Under the pieces are notes generated by a model, which worked only from the letters and a program-made list of their open reading frames with translations, did not search any database and was not told the DNA's origin. A stretch of 64,000 nucleotides of DNA from Bacilli bacterium (GTDB lineage: Bacteria; Bacillota_I; Bacilli_A; ML615J-28; CAG-698), in the NCBI GenBank assembly GCA_017450215.1, contig JAFSVH010000063.1, positions 1-64,000 of the forward strand. The letters run 5' to 3'. Of the stretch, positions 27,241 through 36,151 are shown in pieces. Numbering within the stretch: the stretch's first letter is position 1; every line of letters begins with the position of its first letter. The translations under genes were made by a program, and so were the position numbers.

Positions 27241-27715
27241 TTAGCCATAGTTAAATTCTGACCCGATTATCATAGTAAAGATATTTATATTGTTAATCTC
27301 TTGAATATGTTTATCTAATAAAGATATAATTGACTTTGGTGTTTTCTTCTCGCCTATGCCAATTACTCTTTTATTTTCCTCTTTTAATCTCGTAATAATT
27401 CCAGTAAAATCACTATCTGAAGAAAGTATATAAAATGAATCAACTGCTTTTGTATATAAAATATCCATTGCATCAATAATTAAACTTGAATCCGAAGTAT
27501 TCTTGCCAGAAACATAATTGTACTGAGTAACAGTTTTAATAGAGTATTCTTTGCATGCATCTTCCCTTTTTTTTAAGATTATCAACACCACAATAAAGTC
27601 TACTTATTAAAATTTGTCCATCTTTCTTTATTTCTGTAAAAATATAATCAATATCATTTTAGCTAATATTTTCCCCATCAATCAATACTGCTATTTTATT
27701 TTCTTTGTTCTCCAT
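27241..27715 (-). pseudogene. NYN (LabA/DUF88) nuclease gene, broken
   Basis: AGGAGG precedes an ATG at 27715. The frame reads KIAVLIDGENIS, then TAA, then DIDYIFTEIKKDGQILISR. A frameshift falls near VDNLKKK, and the remaining 27591-27241 frame carries SGKNTSDSSLIIDAMDILY, FYILSSDSDFTGIITRLKE and RVIGIGEKKTPKS. These are NYN motifs with the acidic metal ligands (Asp in IDGEN, IDAMD and SSDSDF). NYN proteins are RNA-cleaving nucleases. One nonsense and one frameshift, plus an abrupt C-terminus, indicate a dead gene. Confidence 0.8.
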
Positions 27716-27740
27716 ATACTATGACCTCCTAAAAAAATAA

Positions 27741-29423
27741 TTACTGATTATTTTTTTCTAAATAATCGTTATAGTATTTTTCAAAATCCATATTAAAATT
27801 ATATTTTGTCAATGCATCACATCGTTGAATAAGTGATTTTGAATCTGTTTTTTTTCTTTGTTCAACTAAAGTATCAAGAAATTCTTTTTTTGTGTCTTCA
27901 TATTGTGAAACAAACTTAGCAATTTCATGACAATATGACCAAACTGAATAATCAATAGTTTTTGCTAAGTCAGGTAAAACAAATTTTGCTTTAGAAAGAG
28001 TAATTGCAATCTCTTTAGAGTTTTCTTTATTTTTATTATTATATAAAATATCTATTAGAGTCTCATAATCCCTATTTATAATCGAATCCTCTAATATTTC
28101 ATTACTTTTCATTGCTTGAATATTTTTATTTTTATCTTCTATGATTTTTATAAAAGATGATAATCTATTTCTTTTACCAGGATCTTCGCAAAAAAGCAAA
28201 TATTTGTCAAACTCTTTCAAATAATTTTTTCCATCAACATTAGTACACTTTATAAAAGCAGATGATATTTTATCTATTTCTTCTTTAGAGAACTGTTCAA
28301 AAGGGTTTTGTATTAAATCAGCAAGAAGATCCATGTGTTTTTTCTTAGTAAAATCAAATTTTTCAATGCAATTTATGAATTCTTTTTGAAAAATGAGTTT
28401 CCCTTCATCATCTAAATAAAAGAACGTTTTACAAAATGGCTCAACAGACATAATATCATCTTCAGTCTTTTCATCGTCAATTAAATAATCATATGTTCCA
28501 TACAACAAAGCCATGAGTATTAATTTAACATCTTCGTATAAATTTATATTTTCCACATTATCCTTTGTATTAAAAAAGTAGTACAAAGCATTTGCAATAC
28601 GCTCATCATTAAACTGTGAAACATCTATTTCATATCTAATTCTATTCAAATCAAAAGTTTTTTCATTATCAAAAAAAGGTCCTTTTTTCTCTTCCCAATA
28701 TTCACATCTCAATGCAATTATTATGCACCTTAATAATAAAGAATGATTTTCAAATGAGCCTAACACAGGTTTTAATTTATGATCAGAAAAATATTCAATT
28801 ATTTCATTCATTATACCATTTGCTTTCTTTATTAATCTCAAGTTTTGGTCTGCTACCATTAGAATTCCTTCTTTTTTATCCAAATCAAAACCTAATATTT
28901 CATCAACATTATCACTATCACCAGTGACAACAAATGCCTTGTCGAATGTCTTTTCAAAATTCTTTTTATAGCTTTCAGTAATAATTATTTCTTCATCATT
29001 AACAATTGTTAACACTTTAAAGCCCTGCATTTTTAATGATGTTATTAATCCAAACAACTCTTCAAATTTAACATCATTAGACATTCTATCAATATCATCT
29101 AGTATAATTATTCCGCCATTATAAGGTTTTTCTACTGGCAAACTAGGAACAAAATAATGTTTATCGACAGATATAATATATGTTGAGTCAATTCTCACTG
29201 ATAATCTCACAACAATTTCATCAATTGATTTTGCACCAAATAAAGATAAATACATATAGTTTAATTTCTCCTTATTATCTTTTTCATCATTATATTCATT
29301 AAAAAACTTATTAATATTATAAGTTTTGCCGCAACCATATTTTCCTTTGAACAAAACTGTATAGGTTTTATTATCTCTTTTTACATACTCTTTTAAAAAA
29401 CCATTAATCTTTGTTGCAAGCAT
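27741..29423 (-). CDS. KAP-like P-loop NTPase
   Basis: The 560-residue protein has Walker A GKYGCGKT (27-34), Walker B GIIILDDIDRM (104-114) followed by ELFGLITSLKMQGFKVLTIVND, and a long helical C-terminus. This fits the KAP/STAND-like P-loop group used in several phage-defence systems, often with membrane partners. GGAGG lies 7 nt before the ATG, inside the preceding small gene. The gene upstream in the same operon is a six-TM membrane protein, supporting a membrane-linked defence module. The exact system is not one I can name. Confidence 0.75.
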   Translation of the reverse strand: MLATKINGFLKEYVKRDNKTYTVLFKGKYGCGKTYNINKFFNEYNDEKDNKEKLNYMYLSLFGAKSIDEIVVRLSVRIDSTYIISVDKHYFVPSLPVEKPYNGGIIILDDIDRMSNDVKFEELFGLITSLKMQGFKVLTIVNDEEIIITESYKKNFEKTFDKAFVVTGDSDNVDEILGFDLDKKEGILMVADQNLRLIKKANGIMNEIIEYFSDHKLKPVLGSFENHSLLLRCIIIALRCEYWEEKKGPFFDNEKTFDLNRIRYEIDVSQFNDERIANALYYFFNTKDNVENINLYEDVKLILMALLYGTYDYLIDDEKTEDDIMSVEPFCKTFFYLDDEGKLIFQKEFINCIEKFDFTKKKHMDLLADLIQNPFEQFSKEEIDKISSAFIKCTNVDGKNYLKEFDKYLLFCEDPGKRNRLSSFIKIIEDKNKNIQAMKSNEILEDSIINRDYETLIDILYNNKNKENSKEIAITLSKAKFVLPDLAKTIDYSVWSYCHEIAKFVSQYEDTKKEFLDTLVEQRKKTDSKSLIQRCDALTKYNFNMDFEKYYNDYLEKNNQ

Positions 29424-29674
29424 CTTTAACCTCCAATTTAATTACCTTTTCATTTTCAATTGACAAATAATAATCATAGTGAGCACCAACATTACTTTCG
29501 ATTTTCATTATGGCGCTTTCCACTATTCCGTTGTAGTTAAAACATAAACAAAACAAAAAATTCTGTTCAATGCATAAGTTTAATGATGCATTATATTCTT
29601 CATTGTTAACAATGAATCCTATTAATTTAAAAGAACATCTTGTGGAATTTTTTAAAATAATCTTTTGCTTTCAT
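29404..29674 (-). pseudogene. Small coupled gene between membrane protein and KAP NTPase, frameshifted
   Basis: Its ATG overlaps the upstream stop as ATGA and its 3' end overlaps the KAP start by 20 bp, so it was a true operon member of about 88 codons. The frame starts MKAKDYFKKFHKMFF and hits TAA. Removing one T from the TTTT run near 29629-29632 restores KLIGFIVNNEEYNASLN and continues to SNVGAHYDYYLSIENE. It is either a one-base frameshift or programmed slippage at TTCTTTTAAA. No family is recognised. Confidence 0.6.
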
Positions 29675-30522
29675 ATTGGAGAATCATCATCTCCATTATT
29701 TACAGAAATTTCATTAATTTCATCAAATTTATATCTTAGTGGAACATATATTTGAGGTTTATTTGCTTCTTCATTATTTTTCTTTTCCTTTTCTCTTTCA
29801 AATCCAATTGTCTTTTCAACTCCAAATAGGGTAAAGAAACCTCCTACAATAGCACAGAAACCAGAAATAACTGCAGCTAATACAGCAATAGAAAAACTGT
29901 TAAAAACATCAGAATCGTCTTTTATTGATTTTCTTAATGCGATGTACCAAATTACTATAAAAGTAAATAGAATAAATAATAAAACAATAATAACGTTAGA
30001 TTTACTAATACTATTATTTGTATGATTTGCAAAATTTTCTTTTTTAATCGCTTTCCAACTTACTTTCTCTTTTTTAAAATAACCAATTGTAATTAAATAT
30101 ATATTCCTAATTAAAACAATAAAATCAATCCAAATTGTAACATTTAAGAGTAGTATAGCTGAGTTTACTTTTTCTAAATCAATTATTTTATCTCCAGTAA
30201 CTTCATCAAATTTAATTGAAAAGCAATCATATCCATATGCAACTGATAAAAATAATATATTTAGCAAAATGCCTATTATAAAAAGAATAAGCTCAACTCT
30301 ACTATTCTTTTCGTCCAATATCTTAAACTTTGTTGTGACATTTATTCCAACTAAAAATATTACTATAGTGTAGCAAGTAGTTATTTCGTTACATAAATTT
30401 GTGGCGAAAGCTCCTGCGAAAATCATCCACACAAAAACAATAGTTATTGATATGAAAAAAACTTGCGCTATACAATTTATTATTTTATAAATTTTATTTT
30501 GATTATTATTTTTTTTCCTCAT
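29671..30522 (-). CDS. Six-TM membrane protein of the KAP operon
   Basis: The 283-residue protein has about six hydrophobic helices (starting near residues 14, 47, 76, 122, 176 and 210) and a charged cytoplasmic tail with EREKEKKNNEEANKPQ. AGGAGGG precedes the ATG. It is translationally coupled to the small frameshifted gene (ATGA). In a KAP-type defence module it would be the membrane effector or anchor. That role is inferred from context only. Confidence 0.65.
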   Translation of the reverse strand: MRKKNNNQNKIYKIINCIAQVFFISITIVFVWMIFAGAFATNLCNEITTCYTIVIFLVGINVTTKFKILDEKNSRVELILFIIGILLNILFLSVAYGYDCFSIKFDEVTGDKIIDLEKVNSAILLLNVTIWIDFIVLIRNIYLITIGYFKKEKVSWKAIKKENFANHTNNSISKSNVIIVLLFILFTFIVIWYIALRKSIKDDSDVFNSFSIAVLAAVISGFCAIVGGFFTLFGVEKTIGFEREKEKKNNEEANKPQIYVPLRYKFDEINEISVNNGDDDSPI

Positions 30523-30574
30523 TTTTCCCTCCTATTCTTTTGGTTTAAATTAGTTCTTTGGGTTTTTCCCGTTA

Positions 30575-30603
30575 ATTATAGTATACTATAACCGAACTTG
30601 AAA
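30575..30603 (-). promoter_or_regulatory. Probable promoter with palindrome for the KAP operon
   Basis: TATAAT (minus strand, 30580-30575) overlaps a perfect 14-bp palindrome TATAGTATACTATA (30577-30590). The -35 is weak (TTTCAA, 17-nt spacing). A repressor on the palindrome would block the -10. Confidence 0.4.
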
Positions 30604-30757
30604 GAATACTATTTTCTTTAATAAAGCAAATGAAAGTTTTTCATTATATATTGTAAAATGCTTATTAACAATCGGACTATAATGTCATTTAATGACATTA
30701 TTTTCTTTTAAGTATCTATATAAATGCATTATAGAATAAAGTGTTAATGCATAAAAA

Positions 30758-30783
30758 AATGCAAACTAATTAAAGTTTGCATT
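30758..30783 (-). terminator. Terminator of the LRR lipoprotein relic
   Basis: AATGCAAACT / AGTTTGCATT with a 6-nt loop is followed on the minus strand by TTTTTTATGC, just below the relic's stop at 30802. Confidence 0.7.
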
Positions 30784-30801
30784 AATATAAATAATATTAG
30801 T

Positions 30802-31226
30802 TTAGCATTGTGAAAGAACAATGTTTTCCATTAAATTCCACATTACTATTTTCATCTAACCAATAATAACTAGTTGCATAGCTCATTGGATTTGCTTTCT
30901 CATTTTCAAATTCAATATTCTTCCATTCTTCTATTTTCTTAACACTTTCAGGAACTTTTAAACTAATCAACTCACTACAATTGCTAAAAGCTCTTTTGCC
31001 AATATACGAAACAATATTAGGTATAACTTAATCTTTAAGATATAGATTCTTAACTCCAGTTATAATTATTTCATCATTATCATCAATACTTATTTCAAAA
31101 TTATTTGATTCAGGAATAGCATTCCATTTATCAAGAATTGATTATTTATCTTCATTTCCTCCATTACAAAAACTACATCAAATTAGTAATATAGAAATTA
31201 TAATTAAAAAAAAAAAATCTATACAT
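30802..31226 (-). pseudogene. BspA-like leucine-rich lipoprotein relic
   Basis: An ATG at 31226 starts a signal peptide. With 11 rather than 12 T in the following run the frame reads hydrophobic sequence to LLI-stop-CSFCNGG, a lost lipobox. The same frame then gives a TAA, SILDKWNAIPESNN, IIITGVKNLYLKD, another TAA, and VIPNIVSYIGKRAFSNC with LISLKVPESVKKI. This is the LRR_5 (BspA) pattern. The C-terminus ends normally with a terminator. One frameshift and three nonsense codons show decay by point mutation. Confidence 0.75.
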
Positions 31227-31319
31227 TTTTTATAAAAAAGCCATCAACTCTTTCTTTTTTTAATCATTAAAAAAATCATCACAAGTTTCCTAATTTTAAA
31301 TTTAATTATTACAATACCA

Positions 31320-31844
31320 TTATGACAAAAAACAATTAAACTTATTGTTTTTCGAACAACTTTGCATAGAATCATCATTTGATATAATTAAATTTTTAAA
31401 ATCATGCTTATAGTAATAAGTTTTGTAATTTATTACAATAAAAACCTTTTTAACCAAATCAGAATGGGAATTATCCTGCACACAAATTTTCGTTTCTACA
31501 CAATCGCCCGGTTCAAGAACAACACTTGAATGATACACATCAAAATGCATAATATGATTATTAAATCCTTGTCTAACTTCTGATAATGGTTTAGAATACT
31601 TTTGTTTATTACTAAAAAACAAAGTTTTATTAATTATATATCCTAAACCACTTATAGTAAACTTTGAATCTCCAACATTTACTACTCTTATAATACCTTC
31701 ATCTGATAATATCACTTTTTTCTTAATTCTTCTTGCTCTATTTGCTAAATATAAAGAAACTAAAACTGCAAAAAAAGTGCTAAATGCAGCAATAACTTGA
31801 ATCAATTCAGTTAATCCAAAACTCCAATCTGATCCCAATATCAT
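31320..31844 (-). CDS. Small membrane protein, one TM, beta-rich domain
   Basis: The 174-residue protein has one TM (about 12-34), RRIKKK after it (positive inside), then a beta-rich domain with VVNVGDSKFTISGLGYI and VVLEPGDCVETKICV. The domain is reminiscent of small immunoglobulin-like regulatory domains. GGGGGATC precedes the ATG. No partner is adjacent. Function is unknown. Confidence 0.6.
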   Translation of the reverse strand: MILGSDWSFGLTELIQVIAAFSTFFAVLVSLYLANRARRIKKKVILSDEGIIRVVNVGDSKFTISGLGYIINKTLFFSNKQKYSKPLSEVRQGFNNHIMHFDVYHSSVVLEPGDCVETKICVQDNSHSDLVKKVFIVINYKTYYYKHDFKNLIISNDDSMQSCSKNNKFNCFLS

Positions 31845-32058
31845 TTGTCTATGATCCCCCTTTTAAATCACGCTATTTCCTTTTGGAGAATGTTTATAGC
31901 TTGTAATTGAAAAATATTAGTACTACTTCGAGATTAATTATTAAAAATATTCTATGATATTTATGCTTTAATGACCGCGTTGCAATTAATAAGTACTTTT
32001 ACAAACTGATTACATATGTATTCCAATCTGTTCGCATCAACTTATTATAAAAGACTTA

Positions 32059-33414
32059 TTATAGTTTGGTTTTTTCCTTTAAATCACCTTCAATTTGCTG
32101 TAATTCTCTAATCATTTTAAGGTCAGTTATCAAATTACAGTACTGCAATGCTTCATTATAGCAATTACAATAATAATGTAATACCGCTAAACAAAAAGTC
32201 GCAATTTCAAATTCAAATTCTTTTTGTTGAGCTTCTATACAATATGACTTTATCCCTTCATAGTATTCAATTGATCTCAATGAGGTTTGTCTAAAATAAT
32301 TTTTATATATTCTTAATGCCTCACTATAGTCCTTTTTACAGATCATTAAATAAGCTTTACTTAAAATACCATTACCTTGTAAAGCAACGCTCTTTAATTC
32401 CAAAATACATCTTTTATAGTTTTTATCAAATTCAGTTTTTGAAGTCGATGACCTCATAATGTACTGACACTTTGTCACTAAATAGTTTTTATCGCCTGAA
32501 TAGAAAATAAATTTATCAATAAGCGATATTGCTGACACATATTCACGAGATTCTTTCTTTATGTCTAACACATGAAATAATTCACAAACAGATAAATCGT
32601 GAATATTCGGCAAATTTCTTTTTACACTAGCCGACTCTTTAAGTAAGGGCATATGATATTCAAGTGCCAAATCAAATTGTCTATTTAAACCATATAAGAT
32701 TCCAATATAGTAAGTTGAAATGTACGTATATATTTTAGAAACATCAAGAAAATCCTCATATTTATTTTCTAAAAAACAATATAATTCATTACAATCATCA
32801 ATTGTTATTCTCCATTCAATATTCTTTGAAAATATTCTTTTAAAACTATCTAAAAGAAGGACTGAATTAAGTATTTGAATTTTATTAGATCCACGTTTTG
32901 TAGTAATTTCTCCAAAGACAATTATATCTGCCTTCCATATTTTAGTTAGTATTCTATAAACTAAGCTTTTTTTAAAGTTTTTAACATCTCTTTTTTTTAT
33001 GAAATTAGACCAATTCTTCCTAGCACAATAATTAGGAACCTTAATTTTTATAGTGTCAGGAATGCATTTTTCCCTCATTTTTTCAATAATATTTCTTGTA
33101 ATTTCAAACACCATTTCATCATGCGAATCATCATCACCGCTGAGCAAAATATACATGTTAATACTTTTCTTATTCCCTATAATAATTCCTAGGTTTATCA
33201 AGATGATAATCAAAAGAGACAAAAATACGATAGAATTAAATAAAATAAAGTATAGCTTTTTATCAGTAATTCTATCAGTTATATCAATGTAAACATTTCC
33301 TACTAATGTAATAATTATTAGAACAAGATATGGCTTAAATCCCATAAAATGTTTCCATTTTAACTTTGAAACAGCATTTGATACTTTGCTGAGGCTTTCT
33401 ATTTTATCTTTCAT
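32059..33414 (-). CDS. Two-TM protein with helical repeats
   Basis: The roughly 451-residue protein has two TM segments (about 29-46 and 60-80), a small alpha/beta part with INMYILLSGDDDSHDEMVF and IIVFGEITTKRG, then helical TPR-like repeats to the end. The ATG at 33414 is chosen; the frame also has GTG at 33420 inside a GGTG site. The layout (two TM plus sensor-like domain plus helical repeats) is common among signalling or defence proteins, but no motif fixes a function. It lies in the decaying accessory region yet is fully open. Confidence 0.6.
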   Translation of the reverse strand: MKDKIESLSKVSNAVSKLKWKHFMGFKPYLVLIIITLVGNVYIDITDRITDKKLYFILFNSIVFLSLLIIILINLGIIIGNKKSINMYILLSGDDDSHDEMVFEITRNIIEKMREKCIPDTIKIKVPNYCARKNWSNFIKKRDVKNFKKSLVYRILTKIWKADIIVFGEITTKRGSNKIQILNSVLLLDSFKRIFSKNIEWRITIDDCNELYCFLENKYEDFLDVSKIYTYISTYYIGILYGLNRQFDLALEYHMPLLKESASVKRNLPNIHDLSVCELFHVLDIKKESREYVSAISLIDKFIFYSGDKNYLVTKCQYIMRSSTSKTEFDKNYKRCILELKSVALQGNGILSKAYLMICKKDYSEALRIYKNYFRQTSLRSIEYYEGIKSYCIEAQQKEFEFEIATFCLAVLHYYCNCYNEALQYCNLITDLKMIRELQQIEGDLKEKTKL

Positions 33415-33514
33415 ATTCACACCATTTAATTTTCATATTAGTCTGTTCAATAAAACTAATATTTATACTTATATGTTATTTATTCTATACTAAATTAGCA
33501 GCCAAGTCAAACAA

Positions 33515-33536
33515 AAACTGGACTATAGTCCAGTTT
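33515..33536 (-). terminator. Palindromic terminator
   Basis: AAACTGGAC and GTCCAGTTT pair around TATA, followed on the minus strand by TTTGTTTG. It ends the split beta-flower gene. Confidence 0.7.
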
Positions 33537-33632
33537 GTTTGCTAATACTATCAATTGACTCATTAATGATATTTATTTCCTTCTAGTATATCAGCAATTC
33601 TCTCACAAGCATATCCATATCCTAGAATTAAT

Positions 33633-33992
33633 CTACTGATTATTAATAAAATAATCCAACGCATCATATTTGCTGAAGCCATAATAGCTAGGGCGTCCAT
33701 ATATACCACCTAATCCAGGTATTCCAGGCTTTCCGGGAATACACGCCACTCCATGCGTAGCGCTGATTCCAGGATTATAAGGCAATCAAGTAGAACCCTT
33801 CAAAAAAGCAATAATTCCATTTTCTATATCAAATATTTTGCCAGCTTCAAACCAACCAATATGCCTACCATTTTTCAAAGAATAAACATAGTTGCCAAAA
33901 ATCCAGCATAAGTTCTCACCATGTCTACTAATTAATCTGTCATCACATTTATAAAAAACAGCCTGACCATGTTTATCATAAAACCATTCCAT
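33633..33992 (-). pseudogene. 4-fold beta-flower protein split by an in-frame TGA
   Basis: The first 68 codons give four short repeats built on (I/Y/F)-x-(D/N)...G-x-x-x-(A/G)-(F/W), ending IIAFLKGST. TGA follows, and the same frame continues LPYNPGIS, IPGKPGIPGLGG and YYGFSKYDALDYF before TAG. The family usually reads KGATGG-P.LP at this point, so TGA replaces a Gly codon (GGA to TGA). The Pro/Gly tail is typical. A clean ribosome site precedes the ATG. The truncated flower domain may still fold. Confidence 0.7.
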
Positions 33993-34139
33993 ATAATTCT
34001 CTCCTTTTTATATTAAAAAATACTTTATATTTGTCGAATACATATGAATTATTAAGAATGGGCGAGTTTTAAAAATAATTTATACCATCATTTACTGCTT
34101 AATTTATTCGATGAAAACAAACCGAGCACAAAAGACTCA

Positions 34140-35264
34140 TTATTTTCTCCATATTATTTTATTAATTATACCAGTATAACTTTGTATTATTTTCACAACT
34201 TTAGTACTTACATTGTTATCGTCATAAGCAGGTACAATAACTCCATTATCACCATTCTTATGCATTTCAACTGCTAAATCTACAGCTTGTAATACTTGTT
34301 CAGTTGTAATTGATCCAATTACAAATACACCTTTATCCATAGCTTCTGGTCTTTCAGTAGATGTTCTAACTGAAACTGCAGGAAACTTAAAGTATGCACC
34401 TTCTTCTGGAATTGTTCCACTATCACTTACTACACAAAAAGCATTTTGTTGAAGCTTATTATAATCAAAGAAACCTAATGGTTGATGTTGAATTACTCTT
34501 CTATCAAACTTAAAGTTTCTTGCTTCAATAAACTTCTTACTTCTTGGATGACAAGAATATAATATAGGCATATCATATTTTTCAGCCATTGCATTTACAG
34601 CATTCATTAAACTAAAGAAATTTGCTTCATTATCAATATTTTCTTCTCTATGAGCAGATAATAAAATATATCCATTTTTCTTTAAGCCTAATGTTTCTAA
34701 TACATTTGATTTATTAATATTATCAATACAATCATCTAATACTTCTTTCATTGGTGAACCAACAACAAATGTATATTCAGGTTTCACACCACTATCAAGA
34801 ATATATCTTCTTGCATGTTCAGAATAACACAAATTAACATCTGATGTTACATCAACTATTCTTCTAATTACTTCTTCAGGTAAATTTTCATCTTTACATC
34901 TATTACCAGCTTCCATATGAAAAACAGGAATATGAAGTCTTTTAGCAGATAATACACATAAACAAGAATTTGTATCTCCCAATACAATGATTGCATCAGG
35001 TTTAACTTCACTAAATAATTTATATGATTTAGCAATAACATTACCCATTGTTTCACCTAAATCATTTCCAACTACAACTAAATAATAATCTGGTTCTCTT
35101 AAACCTAAATCTTTAAAAAACACTTCATTTAATTGGTAATCATAGTTTTGACCAGTATGAACTAAAATATGATCAAAATACTTATCACATTTTTTAATGA
35201 TTGCTGACATCTTAATTATTTCAGGTCTTGTACCAACTATTGTCATTAATTTTAGTTTATTCAT
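34140..35264 (-). CDS. UDP-GlcNAc 2-epimerase-like, CapG/FnlC/WbjD group
   Basis: The 374-residue protein has TIVGTRPEIIKMSAI at the start, HTGQNYD, GDTNSCL, HMEAGNRC, PEEVIRR, SAHREENI and SDSGTIPEE, all hallmarks of non-hydrolysing UDP-GlcNAc 2-epimerases. Directly downstream of CapE- and CapF-like genes it should act on their deoxy product to give UDP-L-FucNAc or UDP-L-QuiNAc rather than ManNAc. The ATG at 35264 has GGAGG 8 nt upstream; the ATG at 35279 overlaps that site. It is the last gene of the polysaccharide locus. Confidence 0.9.
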   Translation of the reverse strand: MNKLKLMTIVGTRPEIIKMSAIIKKCDKYFDHILVHTGQNYDYQLNEVFFKDLGLREPDYYLVVVGNDLGETMGNVIAKSYKLFSEVKPDAIIVLGDTNSCLCVLSAKRLHIPVFHMEAGNRCKDENLPEEVIRRIVDVTSDVNLCYSEHARRYILDSGVKPEYTFVVGSPMKEVLDDCIDNINKSNVLETLGLKKNGYILLSAHREENIDNEANFFSLMNAVNAMAEKYDMPILYSCHPRSKKFIEARNFKFDRRVIQHQPLGFFDYNKLQQNAFCVVSDSGTIPEEGAYFKFPAVSVRTSTERPEAMDKGVFVIGSITTEQVLQAVDLAVEMHKNGDNGVIVPAYDDNNVSTKVVKIIQSYTGIINKIIWRK

Positions 35265-35295
35265 TAAACAATCCTCCATTATTATTTAGATTGCA

Positions 35296-36150
35296 TTATA
35301 AATGGTAATGTGGATATAAATCTTTATGATTCTTGATCCATTCAGCCATTTCTTTTACCATTGTTTCATAATCAGGAATTAAATAATCAAATTCAAATTT
35401 AGTTCTTTTTAATGATTTATCAGCATTAACTCCTTCAACAGGATTAATTTGAATTCTATCATTTCTTAAATATTTGTTGAAAAGTTTTAACAAATCATAT
35501 TTAGAAATTGATTTATTTGGGACAGTATTATATAAACCATGTGCTCTTCTCAATGCAGCTTGCTCCATTGTTTTAGCAAGTTGGAGTGTTGTTTGTCCTG
35601 TCCACATTGCTTTAGTATAACCATTAATTGGTCCCTCTTGCTTTAAAAACCAATTTAATAATCCAATTCCATTTGGATTTATGTCAGGTCCAACAATTGA
35701 ATTTCTTAAAGTAATATTCTTATTATCATTTAATTCTCCAAGTGCTTTACTTCTATCATAAAAAGTTGTTCCATCTTGGAAATCATCTTCTGTATATTCT
35801 CCTCTTTTTCCACTAAATACACAATCAGTAGACATATGAATAACTTGTATATTAGTGTCCTTTGTTATTTCAGCAAGATAATGAGGAAAATATGAATTTA
35901 AATATGTTGCTAAAGCCTTATTATCTTCAGCTGCTTGATTTAATATTCCAATGCAATTTATAACAGTATCATAATTACCTGATAAAACAATTCTTTTAAC
36001 ATATTCTTTATCACAAGCATCGCCAGCCTCAGAATCAATTAATTCTGATTTTCTTCTATCAAAGCCATAAACATAATGTCCTTGTTCTTTTAGATATAAA
36101 GAAATCATATGACCAGCCATACCACAACAGCCACAAATTAAAAATCGCAT
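35296..36150 (-). CDS. RmlD-like SDR reductase, CapF/WbvR type
   Basis: The 284-residue extended SDR has CGCCGMAGHMISLYL as the nucleotide loop, HMSTDCVFSGKRG and FYDRSKALGE (YxxxK as YDRSK). It resembles dTDP-4-dehydrorhamnose reductase but sits between CapE and CapG homologs and lacks the C-terminal cupin of staphylococcal CapF. It likely reduces the 4-keto intermediate of UDP-L-FucNAc/QuiNAc synthesis. The start is 1 bp after the CapE stop, with GGAGAAG provided by the last CapE codons. Confidence 0.85.
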   Translation of the reverse strand: MRFLICGCCGMAGHMISLYLKEQGHYVYGFDRRKSELIDSEAGDACDKEYVKRIVLSGNYDTVINCIGILNQAAEDNKALATYLNSYFPHYLAEITKDTNIQVIHMSTDCVFSGKRGEYTEDDFQDGTTFYDRSKALGELNDNKNITLRNSIVGPDINPNGIGLLNWFLKQEGPINGYTKAMWTGQTTLQLAKTMEQAALRRAHGLYNTVPNKSISKYDLLKLFNKYLRNDRIQINPVEGVNADKSLKRTKFEFDYLIPDYETMVKEMAEWIKNHKDLYPHYHL

Positions 36151-36151
36151 A

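Noticed and set aside
33633-33992. TGA read as Trp (genetic code 4)
   Set aside because: TGA ends intact genes in this window, Trp is encoded by TGG, and the family expects Gly here.
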